Below are positions 1 to 6,848 of a DNA stretch of 29,343 bases, in pieces. This DNA is from an uncultured Anaerococcus sp. (GTDB taxonomy: Bacteria > Bacillota > Clostridia > Tissierellales > Peptoniphilaceae), in NCBI RefSeq assembly GCF_947253225.1, contig NZ_CAMXYR010000018.1, positions 1 through 29,343 on the forward strand, given 5' to 3'. The position numbers and the translations under genes are program-made. Numbering within the stretch: the stretch's first letter is position 1; every line of letters starts with the position of its first letter. Below the pieces are notes generated by a model. It worked only from the letters and a program-made list of their open reading frames with translations, was not told the DNA's origin and ran no database searches.

Positions 1-70
1 GTAAAGAATAATTAATAAAATTTATAAACAACTTTTTTATGATATATAATGATTTGGGGACCTACGGTAT

Positions 71-178
71 ATGGAAAAAAATCAGGTATTAACCGCTTTT
101 GGAATGCTTTTAGGTCCTGTAATTATTCAAGCTATGTATATAAACTATTGTAATTCTTTAGTCTCACGCTATTTTTAA
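71..178 (+). CDS. possible 35-residue hydrophobic small ORF
   Basis: An ATG at 71 opens a 35-residue frame ending in TAA at 176-178. The peptide starts MEKNQVLTAFGMLLGPVIIQ and is hydrophobic in its middle, with one Cys near the C-terminus. A perfect TATAAT lies at 45-50 and a GGGGA stretch at 56-60, ten bases before the ATG, but a start point expected from that -10 would fall inside the GGGGA, so the pair does not work well together. The frame is followed by a strong hairpin terminator at 227-260. It could be a small membrane or secreted peptide, a remnant of a longer gene, or chance. No family is recognised. Confidence 0.25.
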   Translation: MEKNQVLTAFGMLLGPVIIQAMYINYCNSLVSRYF

Positions 179-226
179 AAGTAAATTCCAAAATGTCTTA
201 TGCTTAAAAAAGAATACAAATATAAG

Positions 227-260
227 AAAAGCTGATCCTCGATTGTGAGTATCAGCTTTT
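227..260. terminator. strong, probably bidirectional rho-independent terminator
   Basis: A 10-bp perfect stem (227-236 with 251-260, arms AAAAGCTGAT and ATCAGCTTTT) is extended inward by one mismatch and 3 more pairs around a 6-base loop. Read on the plus strand it runs into seven T (257-263). Read on the minus strand it runs into four T and an AT-rich stretch. It can end plus-strand transcripts from the left edge and minus-strand transcripts from the two small membrane protein genes. Confidence 0.85.
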
Positions 261-338
261 TTTCGTTTTCTACTGTAATGATAGTTATAGTTACTCTGCT
301 TGATCTGCAAATATTGCTTTTTTTTCAATTGGTTACTA

Positions 339-539
339 TTATCTATTTGACAGGTTGTAAATAATTGATGATAAACCAATTAAAATACAAACTAATGCAG
401 GTAAGTAACTTATAGTATTAGATGTTTCAGCGCATAGTTTAAGTAATAAAAAATATAATACTCCAACTATAAAATAGATAGGAATAAATTTCTTGTTCCA
501 AAATATTGACTTTTCCATATCATAACTCATTTTAATCAA
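339..539 (-). CDS. small two-helix membrane protein, unknown function
   Basis: The frame gives at most 66 residues. The longest version starts at a TTG (539); in-frame ATGs lie at residues 4 and 8, and none has a convincing ribosome binding site. Two hydrophobic segments are visible, around residues 18-36 (FIPIYFIVGVLYFLLLK) and 44-62 (LPALVCILIGLSSIIYN), with basic residues between the start and the first one, as in a small inner membrane protein. It lies 90 bases downstream of the other small membrane protein on the same strand, so the two may be co-transcribed and end at the hairpin 227-260. No family is recognised. It could be a hypothetical gene or a decayed fragment. Confidence 0.45.
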   Translation of the reverse strand: MIKMSYDMEKSIFWNKKFIPIYFIVGVLYFLLLKLCAETSNTISYLPALVCILIGLSSIIYNLSNR

Positions 540-629
540 AATAACTACAAAATTTGCTAAAATATTCCTTTCATAGATTTCTTAATTAATTCCTCTTTTA
601 AGGGACATATGATTGTCTCTATTAAGTAC

Positions 630-971
630 CTACCAGATGATACCTTGAGTAAAAATTAAATTTTTCTTTCGACTAATTAAAAGTGCATATATAGCCCCTA
701 AAATAGCCATAATTAATCTAGAAGCCCCACAAGGTAAGTTTATTCGTGGTACTAATAATACTCCTAGAATAAACAATATATCATAGTATACAATATTAGA
801 TTTATGTTTTTTGAATAAATTGTTGTTGTTTATTGTTAGTATTATTAAGGATACTAGAAATATAGAAATCCAAAAGTAAGATAATGAGTCTTCTCTGCCT
901 ATATTACTGTAATATCCCACGCTTGAAATTATCATAACAATATATGGAAGTAAGTTTAATTTTCTAATCAT
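630..971 (-). CDS. small four-helix membrane protein, unknown function
   Basis: The 113-residue frame starts with ATG at 971. Four hydrophobic stretches are visible: residues about 6-22, 31-47, 65-78 and 84-99, separated by short polar loops, one of them the basic and Asn-rich NNNNLFKKHKSN. This is a typical pattern for a small polytopic membrane protein. A purine-rich AAAAGGGATG lies upstream, though about 13 bases from the ATG, which is a long spacing. It is the first gene of a possible two-gene minus-strand unit with the 66-residue protein. No conserved family is recognised. AT-content is higher than in the flanking metabolic genes, which would fit a recently acquired or poorly conserved locus. 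Confidence 0.5.
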   Translation of the reverse strand: MIRKLNLLPYIVMIISSVGYYSNIGREDSLSYFWISIFLVSLIILTINNNNLFKKHKSNIVYYDILFILGVLLVPRINLPCGASRLIMAILGAIYALLISRKKNLIFTQGIIW

Positions 972-1132
972 AATAATCTGTACATCCCTTTTACTTTTAA
1001 ATTATTATTTAATTATTATTCTATTAAAAATCGAATAACCGTCTTACTTTTTTGTTACCCAGATTAATATAGCATAAACAAAACAATATGGCATCAGCTT
1101 ATTATAGTTAGCTTATGTTTATGTATTATTAA

Positions 1133-1161
1133 TTGCTATATCCTGTTAAATTTGATACAAT
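1133..1161 (+). promoter_or_regulatory. sigma-A type promoter of the hydrogenase unit
   Basis: A -35 box TTGCTA (1133-1138) and a -10 box TACAAT (1156-1161) are separated by 17 bases. The expected start point is near 1168, leaving a short leader that contains the GGAGGG ribosome binding site at 1180-1185. The perfect TATAAT at 1173-1178 is too close to that site to be used. Confidence 0.55.
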
Positions 1162-1190
1162 CTAAGTAAGACTATAATTGGAGGGAAATT

Positions 1191-1472
1191 ATGAAAGTAA
1201 CCATTTGTTCATGTGCTAGATGCACTGCCCACGGAAATGAATTCCTATACGATTCTGCTAACATAGTTAAAAGAGACATAAAATATGCTTATAAAGTAGA
1301 GAATCTTGGGGATTCTCCAGAGATTGAAATCGTATATAAAAATATTATGAATGAAGTAGAAAATCCAGAAAAGAATGCTCCATTAGTAAAAATCGACGAT
1401 ACTTACATAAAAAAGGCTAAGCCTGAAGTTATGATGGAGATGATGTTCGATAAGTTAGTACCAAAAAAATAA
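1191..1472 (+). CDS. 93-residue Cys-motif protein encoded upstream of the [FeFe] hydrogenase
   Basis: The 93-residue protein begins MKVTICSCARCTAHG, with Cys at 6, 8 and 11 and no further Cys. The N-terminal strand followed by a Cys cluster and a His-Gly recalls the start of thioredoxin-like [2Fe-2S] ferredoxins (NuoE/HydA-partner type, KVxVCxGxxCxxxG), but the second Cys pair of that fold is missing, so any cluster binding would be unusual. The rest is a charged alpha/beta sequence ending in LVPKK. The start has a good GGAGGG site 5 bases upstream. It lies 18 bases before the hydrogenase gene and behind the only promoter seen, so it is very probably co-expressed with it. A role as an accessory or electron-transfer partner of the hydrogenase is inferred from position only. 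Confidence 0.85.
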   Translation: MKVTICSCARCTAHGNEFLYDSANIVKRDIKYAYKVENLGDSPEIEIVYKNIMNEVENPEKNAPLVKIDDTYIKKAKPEVMMEMMFDKLVPKK

Positions 1473-1490
1473 GATAGAAGAGGAACGATA

Positions 1491-3017
1491 ATGAAAGAAT
1501 CATACATAGACATACTTAACATAAGAAGGATGGCTTTCGAGGCAGTTGCAAAGATTGCCTATGAAAATAGACCAATTACTGATATCGCTCTTGAAGTTTA
1601 CAATATTCTTCCAGGAGAAGAAGCAAAATATAGGGAAAATATCTTCAGAGAAAGAGCAGTTATGGGGGAAAGACTTAGGATGTGTATAGGTCTTGATGCT
1701 AGAACTGCTGCTAATACAGATGCAATCACAGATGGACTTGATTCCATGGATTATGATAGGAGAATCTACAATCCACCTTTAGTATCTGTAATCAAAGTTG
1801 CTTGTGAGGCTTGCCCAGAAAATAAAGTTACTGTAACAGACCAATGCCATGCTTGTATAGGCCACCCTTGTGTGAATGTTTGTCCAAAAAACGCAGTTAC
1901 ATATACAGCCAAAGGAGCTGTAATAGATCAAGACAAATGTATCAAGTGTGGTAAGTGTGTTGACGCTTGTCCATATCATGCAATCAACCACCAAAAAAGA
2001 CCTTGCGCGGAATCTTGTGGCGTAAAGGCCATAGTATCAGATGACTTGGGTCGTGCTGAAATCAAAGAAGATAAGTGCGTGGCTTGTGGTAGATGTATTA
2101 TAACTTGTCCATTTGGGGCAATTTCTGATAAGAGCGAAATTTACCAACTTATCAAATCTCTCCAATCAGATAGGAAAGTTTATGCTGTAGTCGCTCCTTC
2201 CTTTGTCGGTCAATTTGGAGTAAATGTAAGCCCAGAACAAATCAGAGAGGCCATCAAACAACTAGGATTTGAGGATGTTATAGAAGTAGGACTTGGTGCT
2301 GACCTTACAACAATGAATGAGGCGCATGAGTTCTTAGAACAAGTTCCAACTGGAAAGATACCATTTATGGGAACAAGCTGTTGTTTCTCATGGAAATCTA
2401 TGGTAAGGAAGCAATTCCCAGATATTAATGATAAGATTTCTGAATCTTCAACACCAATGATTTATTCTGGAAAACAAATGAAAAAACGTGATCCAAATTG
2501 CGAAGTAGTCTTCATCGGACCATGTATCTCAAAGAAACTTGAGGCCCTAGAGGATGAAGTAGCTGAAGTAATTGACTTTGTAATAACCTATGAGGAACTT
2601 CTAGGAATGTTCCTAGCTAAGGGAATCGAACCATCAGAAATCGAAGTTGATGAGGAGATGATGGATGCTTCAGAAACTGGAAGATTTTATGCAGTAAGTG
2701 GTGGAGTAGCAGAGGCAGTTAAGAGAAGAATTTTAGAAATCAACCCTGACATAAAAGTCGATGTTGAGGGAGCTGAAGGCCTCGATAACTGCGTCAAACT
2801 TGCAAGGATGGCAAAACTTGGCAAGATGAATGGCAAACTTATAGAAGGAATGGCTTGTATGGGTGGTTGTGTAGGAGGACCTGGAACAATAGTTGCAGAA
2901 AACAAGACAGGCAAGGCAGTTAAGGCTTTCGCCGCCAAGTCAATCTATAAGTCACCAGCAGATAACGAGCATATCCCACAAGAAGATAGGCCAGATGATA
3001 GCAAATTACAAATATAA
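1491..3017 (+). CDS. monomeric [FeFe] hydrogenase with N-terminal ferredoxin clusters, group B-like
   Basis: The 508-residue protein is a cytoplasmic hydrogenase (2 H+ + 2 e- to H2, reduced ferredoxin as likely donor). After a helical N-terminal region of about 100 residues, three ferredoxin-type Cys sets follow: about 105-131 (CHACIGHPCVNVCP and upstream Cys), 150-160 (CIKCGKCVDACP) and 196-206 (CVACGRCIITCP), with an extra CAESC at 172-176. The H-cluster domain follows with its motifs: TSCC at 295-298, GPCISKK at 343-349, and MACMGGC at 455-460 followed by VGGPG. All four Cys expected to hold the H-cluster [4Fe-4S] are present, as is the Cys of the proton path (second Cys of TSCC). Where most hydrogenases have TSCCPxW this one has TSCCFSW. 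The GGC-VGGPG ending and lack of a [2Fe-2S] domain fit group B enzymes of anaerobic Firmicutes. No HydEFG maturases are in the window. Confidence 0.93.
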   Translation: MKESYIDILNIRRMAFEAVAKIAYENRPITDIALEVYNILPGEEAKYRENIFRERAVMGERLRMCIGLDARTAANTDAITDGLDSMDYDRRIYNPPLVSVIKVACEACPENKVTVTDQCHACIGHPCVNVCPKNAVTYTAKGAVIDQDKCIKCGKCVDACPYHAINHQKRPCAESCGVKAIVSDDLGRAEIKEDKCVACGRCIITCPFGAISDKSEIYQLIKSLQSDRKVYAVVAPSFVGQFGVNVSPEQIREAIKQLGFEDVIEVGLGADLTTMNEAHEFLEQVPTGKIPFMGTSCCFSWKSMVRKQFPDINDKISESSTPMIYSGKQMKKRDPNCEVVFIGPCISKKLEALEDEVAEVIDFVITYEELLGMFLAKGIEPSEIEVDEEMMDASETGRFYAVSGGVAEAVKRRILEINPDIKVDVEGAEGLDNCVKLARMAKLGKMNGKLIEGMACMGGCVGGPGTIVAENKTGKAVKAFAAKSIYKSPADNEHIPQEDRPDDSKLQI

Positions 3018-3030
3018 TTAAATAAAGTTT

Positions 3031-3138
3031 AATCCTTATTTCTAATTTGGATAAGCAATAAAATATTAAGCGATGTTTTAGCCTAAATACCTAGCCTTCA
3101 CTTATTATTTATTGCTTACCTAGAAATAGGGATTTTTT
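3031..3138 (+). terminator. 104-base two-stage hairpin followed by a T tract
   Basis: The outer stem pairs 3031-3044 with 3121-3134 (14 pairs, one of them G-U). The inner stem pairs 3052-3064 with 3106-3118 (13 perfect pairs, TAAGCAATAAATA with TATTTATTGCTTA). The stems are separated by a 7-base and a 2-base bulge, and the loop is about 41 bases. Six T follow (3133-3138). It lies directly after the hydrogenase gene and so acts at least as its terminator. It is far longer than an ordinary terminator and could instead be a small structured RNA or a remnant of a miniature inverted-repeat element. Confidence 0.65.
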
Positions 3139-3220
3139 ATTTTCATGTGTTTATTACAAGTAAACCTACAAGTAGTCAAAGATAATAATAAACTCATAAA
3201 AACTAGATAGTGAAAATCAA

Positions 3221-3249
3221 TTGCATTACTTGGGAATATATGTTAAAAT
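3221..3249 (+). promoter_or_regulatory. extended -10 promoter of the CydDC-like exporter operon
   Basis: The sequence TGTTAAAAT (3241-3249) fits an extended -10 (TGn plus TAAAAT, 5 of 6 to TATAAT). A weak -35, TTGCAT, lies at 3221-3226 with a 17-base spacer. The expected start, near 3256, falls at the edge of the first palindrome, which is the usual place for a repressor site. Confidence 0.5.
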
Positions 3250-3257
3250 TTAATAAA

Positions 3258-3270
3258 TGAACAAAGTTCA
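3258..3270. promoter_or_regulatory. palindromic operator, copy 1 (TGAAC-AAA-GTTCA)
   Basis: A perfect 5-bp inverted repeat with a 3-base centre, flanked on the left by A and on the right by GT(T)ATT, as in copy 2. It sits at the expected transcription start of the promoter at 3221-3249, so a bound dimeric repressor would block initiation. The size and symmetry fit a TetR- or MarR-type regulator, none of which is encoded next to it. Confidence 0.55.
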
Positions 3271-3366
3271 GTTATTAACCTTAGCTTATAGAGCCTTGTT
3301 TTAATATCTTAGGAGATAGTATTTGCTAGGAACATTTGCTAGAAAAGGTATAAGTGTAGGCTAATA

Positions 3367-3379
3367 TGAACGAAGTTCA
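3367..3379. promoter_or_regulatory. palindromic operator, copy 2 (TGAAC-GAA-GTTCA)
   Basis: A second copy of the 13-bp palindrome, 109 bases after copy 1 and 22 bases before the ABC start codon. The shared block ATGAAC(A/G)AAGTTCAGT is 16 bases with one difference. A possible second promoter (TTGCTA at 3336-3341, GCTAAT at 3360-3365) would end right beside it. Two spaced copies suggest cooperative or looping repression. Confidence 0.5.
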
Positions 3380-3400
3380 GTATTTGATTAAGGAGTTTTT

Positions 3401-5137
3401 ATGATAAACAAAAAGCTTGCTAAACTTTTAGCACCTGAAAAAAAATATCTATTTCTAAATTTGTTTTTTAGATACTTATCCTTGTTCATGCAAATTGGAA
3501 TTTTCTTCCTAATAAGTATGTCAGTTATGGAAATTTTTGAAGGACAATCAATACCTGTAGGCAAGTATTTTATTCTAGCTTTAATTTTTGTTGGAGCTAG
3601 AATATTTAGCCAATATCAAGTTTCAAATATTGCTTTTAAATCAACAATGACCATGAAGGAGAAGATGAGGACTTTGATTTTTGATAAACTTATGGATGAT
3701 AGGATTGATTACAAAAAGTCCCTTTCGACCTCGTCAATCTTACAACTAGCTGTTGAGGGGGTAGACCAACTAGAGATATATTTCACTTCCTATATGCCAC
3801 AACTTTACTATAGTCTATCATCAGCCCTAATCCTATTTGCTGTGATATCCTTTGTAAGCTTAAAGGCAAGCCTTGTGCTTTTTATATGTCTTCCCCTAAT
3901 ACCAATTTCTATTATTCTTGTCCAAAAGATAGCTAAGAAACTTCTTGGAAATTACTGGACTTCCTATACTAGCCTAGCTGATATTTTTTTGGAAAACCTG
4001 GAAGGGCTTACAGACCTCAAGGTTTATGGGGCAGATTCCTATAGGCAAGATGTAATGGATGATTTTTCTGAGAAATTCAGAAAAGCTACCATGAGAGTTC
4101 TTCTGATGCAACTAAATTCAACATCAGTCATGGATATAATTGCCTATGCTGGAGCAGGCCTAGGCATTGCTATCTCCTTAATCGAGTTTTCAAGGGGCAA
4201 TATTACAATTTTTGGGCTAATGTTTATTAGCTTATTGGCAAGTGAATTTTTCCTTCCCCTAAGGCTATTAGGTTCTTTTTTTCACATAGCCATGAACGGA
4301 ATAGCTGCTTCTAATAAGCTTATGGGTCTACTCGAAAGTGATAGTCTGAACCTTTCTTCTGATAAAATTGTAGGAGGAAAGATTGAGGCTTGCTTTAATG
4401 ATGTTAGTTTTTCCTACAAGAATGATAGAAAAATCCTTGACTCTATAAATATTAGCATAAAAAGTGGAGAATTTGTAAGCCTAGTAGGTCTAAGTGGATC
4501 TGGAAAATCAACCATAGCCAGGCTTTTGACTGATTATAGCCTAAAATATGACGGAAAGATTATTATAAATGGCAAGGAAAAAATGACCCTTGACCCTAAA
4601 GATCTTCATAAGAAAATAATTAGAGTTGATTTCGACCAAAAACTTTTTAGGGGAAGCCTAAGAGATAACCTTCTAGTTGCAAACCCAAGTCTAAGTGATG
4701 ATATTCTGCTAGATGTCTTAAAAAAGGTCAATCTCTATGATTTTTTTGACCAAGAAGATGGTCTTGATACACAAATTTTGGAAAATTCGTCCAATCTTTC
4801 AGGTGGTCAAAGGCAAAGGCTTAATCTTGCGAGAGCCTTTTTGTCAGATGGGCTCTTATATATTTTCGATGAGGCAACAAGCAATATTGATAGGGTAAAT
4901 GAAGAAAAAATCATGACTCTTATTAAAAATCTTGCCAAAGATAAGGCGGTTCTTATTATTTCTCATAAACTTATTAATCTTGTCGATTCTTCGAGGATTT
5001 ATTTTATAGAAAATGGAAAAATAAGCGCCAGTGGTAGCCATGAAGAAATCTATAGGAGGTCAAAGGCTTATAGGCAGATTTTTGACAAGCAGGAAGAATT
5101 AGTTAATTATCTCAAGGGGGTAGATTATGAAAACTAG
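3401..5137 (+). CDS. ABC exporter half-transporter, CydD-like (membrane domain + ATPase)
   Basis: The 578-residue protein has an N-terminal six-helix membrane domain (about 17-305) and a C-terminal ATPase domain. The ATPase domain has Walker A GLSGSGKST (363-371), signature LSGGQ (466-470), Walker B with catalytic Glu FDEATS (489-494) and the switch His in IISHK (522). The stretches VDQLEIYFTSYMPQ (121-134) and FFLPLRLLGSFFHIAMNG (283-300) closely resemble CydD of the thiol-exporting CydDC family rather than MsbA-type exporters, so it is best called CydDC-like. The substrate is unknown; no cytochrome bd genes are nearby. It overlaps the partner gene by 11 bases and probably forms a heterodimer with it. 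The upstream palindromes suggest repressor control. Confidence 0.88.
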   Translation: MINKKLAKLLAPEKKYLFLNLFFRYLSLFMQIGIFFLISMSVMEIFEGQSIPVGKYFILALIFVGARIFSQYQVSNIAFKSTMTMKEKMRTLIFDKLMDDRIDYKKSLSTSSILQLAVEGVDQLEIYFTSYMPQLYYSLSSALILFAVISFVSLKASLVLFICLPLIPISIILVQKIAKKLLGNYWTSYTSLADIFLENLEGLTDLKVYGADSYRQDVMDDFSEKFRKATMRVLLMQLNSTSVMDIIAYAGAGLGIAISLIEFSRGNITIFGLMFISLLASEFFLPLRLLGSFFHIAMNGIAASNKLMGLLESDSLNLSSDKIVGGKIEACFNDVSFSYKNDRKILDSINISIKSGEFVSLVGLSGSGKSTIARLLTDYSLKYDGKIIINGKEKMTLDPKDLHKKIIRVDFDQKLFRGSLRDNLLVANPSLSDDILLDVLKKVNLYDFFDQEDGLDTQILENSSNLSGGQRQRLNLARAFLSDGLLYIFDEATSNIDRVNEEKIMTLIKNLAKDKAVLIISHKLINLVDSSRIYFIENGKISASGSHEEIYRRSKAYRQIFDKQEELVNYLKGVDYEN

Positions 5138-6782
5138 AAGAAATGGTTTTTTAATAATGAAAAATATGCTAAATCTTGTTGGAAATCTTTATCCAATAAT
5201 GGTTATGGCAGTCCTTATAGGAAGTCTCGGGCATTTATGTGCAAGCTTTGTAACAATCTTAGCTGGTTATGGTCTAGTAAGCATAATCACCCATCAAGAT
5301 TTTTACTTTATCATTAAATTAATACTAGCTCTAGCAGTTTTAAGAGGAATATTTCATTATATAGAACAATACCTAAACCATTTCCTAGCCTTTAAAATCC
5401 TTGCACAAATTAGACACCTTGTTTTTAAAAAGATGCGAAGTCTAGGGCCTGCTAAGCTATGCACTAAGGAAAAGGGTAAGCTCATAAGTCTGATAACATC
5501 TGACATAGAGCTATTAGAAGTTTTTTATGCACATACAATTTCTCCCATAGCCATAGCTCTCGTATACATGATATTTATTCTAGTTTTTATTTCTCGCTTT
5601 ACAATTTATCAAGCCATCTTAGCTTTTTTAGCCTATACTTCTATTGGACTTATTGTTCCCCTTGCTATAGCTAGGCTAAACAAGGACTTAGGACTGCTTA
5701 GTAGAAACAAAACAGGAGAGCTTAACTCCTTTGTTCTTGAAAGAATTAGAAACATCTATGAGGTTAAGCAATTTGATTTGAAAAAGAAAAGTGAAGATGA
5801 TCTAATTGATAAATCAAGAAATTTAAAACAAATTGACTTAAAGATAAATCAAATAAAATCCCTTCAAGAAGCCCTAACAACTGGTCTTATCTTAAGCTCT
5901 AGCCTACTGATGTTCGCACTTTCCGCCTATCTATATGATAGAAGAATCGTTGGCTTTGATGGAATAATCATTCCAACCCTTGCAATTCTTGCAAGCTTTG
6001 GCCCCTTTGTCGCCCTATCCAACCTCGGAAACTTCCTAGCCTTTACCCTTGCAAGTGCTGATAGAATCCTAGATCTCTTAGCTGAAAAACCTCTTGTAAA
6101 AGAAGTATTGGGCGAGGGTCAACTAGGAAGTTTTGACCAAGGGCAAATAAAAAATGTTAGCTTTGCCTATAAGGATGAGCCTATAATAAAAGATTTCTCA
6201 CTTACTATAGATAGAGGAAAGATTTTAGGTCTTTATGGAAAAAGTGGATGTGGTAAGTCAACTATCCTAAGGCTAATAATGAGGTTTTGGGATGTAAATA
6301 AAGGCGAGATAACTATAAACAATAAGGATATCAAAGACCTAGCAAGTGCTGATTTAAGAAAGGCAGAAAGTCTACTAGGCCAGGATACCTATATATTTAA
6401 TTTAAGTATAGAAGAAAATATAAGGCTTGCTAAACTTGATGCGACCAAGGAAGAAATAATAAATGCAGCAAAAAAAGCATCAATCCACGACTTTATAGAA
6501 TCCCTTCCTAAGTCATATGCAACTATGGCAGGAGAGATAGGCAGCGGACTTTCTGCTGGAGAAAGGCAGAGGATTGGGGTTGCCAGAGCCTTTCTTCATG
6601 ACGCAGACCTCATGCTTTTTGATGAGCCAACTAGCAATCTCGACATCCTAAATGAGGTGATTATCCTAAAATCTATCAAAGAATCATCCAAAGATAAGAC
6701 TATCTTGCTTGTATCACACAGCCTATCAAGCTTATCTATAGCAGATGAAAAAATAAGGGTAGGAAATACAAGGAAATCATAG
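5127..6782 (+). CDS. ABC exporter half-transporter, CydC-like (membrane domain + ATPase)
   Basis: The 551-residue protein is the partner of the preceding CydD-like subunit. Six membrane helices lie in about 20-310, followed by an ATPase domain with Walker A GKSGCGKST (371-379), signature LSAGE (475-479), Walker B with catalytic Glu FDEPTS (498-503) and switch His in VSHSL (531). The signature differs from LSGGQ at two positions, so the two ATP sites of the heterodimer are not equal, although both Walker B Glu residues are kept. The start at 5127 has AAGGGGG at 5114-5120; an in-frame ATG at residue 11 lacks such a site. The gene starts inside the end of its partner, a sign of translational coupling. 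The stretch ASADRILDLLAEKP at the domain boundary is typical of CydC-like proteins. The substrate is unknown. Confidence 0.88.
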   Translation: MKTRRNGFLIMKNMLNLVGNLYPIMVMAVLIGSLGHLCASFVTILAGYGLVSIITHQDFYFIIKLILALAVLRGIFHYIEQYLNHFLAFKILAQIRHLVFKKMRSLGPAKLCTKEKGKLISLITSDIELLEVFYAHTISPIAIALVYMIFILVFISRFTIYQAILAFLAYTSIGLIVPLAIARLNKDLGLLSRNKTGELNSFVLERIRNIYEVKQFDLKKKSEDDLIDKSRNLKQIDLKINQIKSLQEALTTGLILSSSLLMFALSAYLYDRRIVGFDGIIIPTLAILASFGPFVALSNLGNFLAFTLASADRILDLLAEKPLVKEVLGEGQLGSFDQGQIKNVSFAYKDEPIIKDFSLTIDRGKILGLYGKSGCGKSTILRLIMRFWDVNKGEITINNKDIKDLASADLRKAESLLGQDTYIFNLSIEENIRLAKLDATKEEIINAAKKASIHDFIESLPKSYATMAGEIGSGLSAGERQRIGVARAFLHDADLMLFDEPTSNLDILNEVIILKSIKESSKDKTILLVSHSLSSLSIADEKIRVGNTRKS

Positions 6783-6810
6783 GGCCTTGATTTGTCTTTA
6801 TAAATCTTAA

Positions 6811-6819
6811 TGATATAAT
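6811..6819 (+). promoter_or_regulatory. extended -10 promoter of murJ
   Basis: TGATATAAT (6811-6819) is a perfect extended -10. No good -35 is found at the right distance (TTTGTC at 6791-6796 is weak), which is common for extended -10 promoters. The expected start near 6826 leaves a 23-base leader with AGAGAGG at 6837-6843. Confidence 0.55.
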
Positions 6820-6848
6820 AAGAAGATAAGAAAAAAAGAGAGGTTTAT

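Larger units (their letters stand above)
3139..3400. other. non-coding control region of the first ABC exporter operon
   Basis: This is the rest of the 383-base gap between the hydrogenase and the ABC genes. It contains short direct repeats (ACAAGTA twice near 3153-3173; TTTGCTAG twice at about 3322-3342), an extended -10 promoter, two copies of a 13-bp palindrome, and two tiny ATG frames that begin inside those palindromes. No gene of normal size is seen on either strand. Confidence 0.6.

Noticed and set aside
164..379. Minus-strand 71-residue frame
   Set aside because: It runs through the strong terminator hairpin at 227-260, has a Lys/Asn-rich low-complexity sequence and overlaps a better membrane protein frame.
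1173..1178. TATAAT just before the 93-residue protein gene
   Set aside because: A start point set by it would fall in the ribosome binding site; the TTGCTA/TACAAT pair upstream is better placed.
3401..6782. Naming the first exporter pair cydD and cydC
   Set aside because: The resemblance is clear, but no cytochrome bd genes are present and the substrate is not shown, so only CydDC-like is justified.
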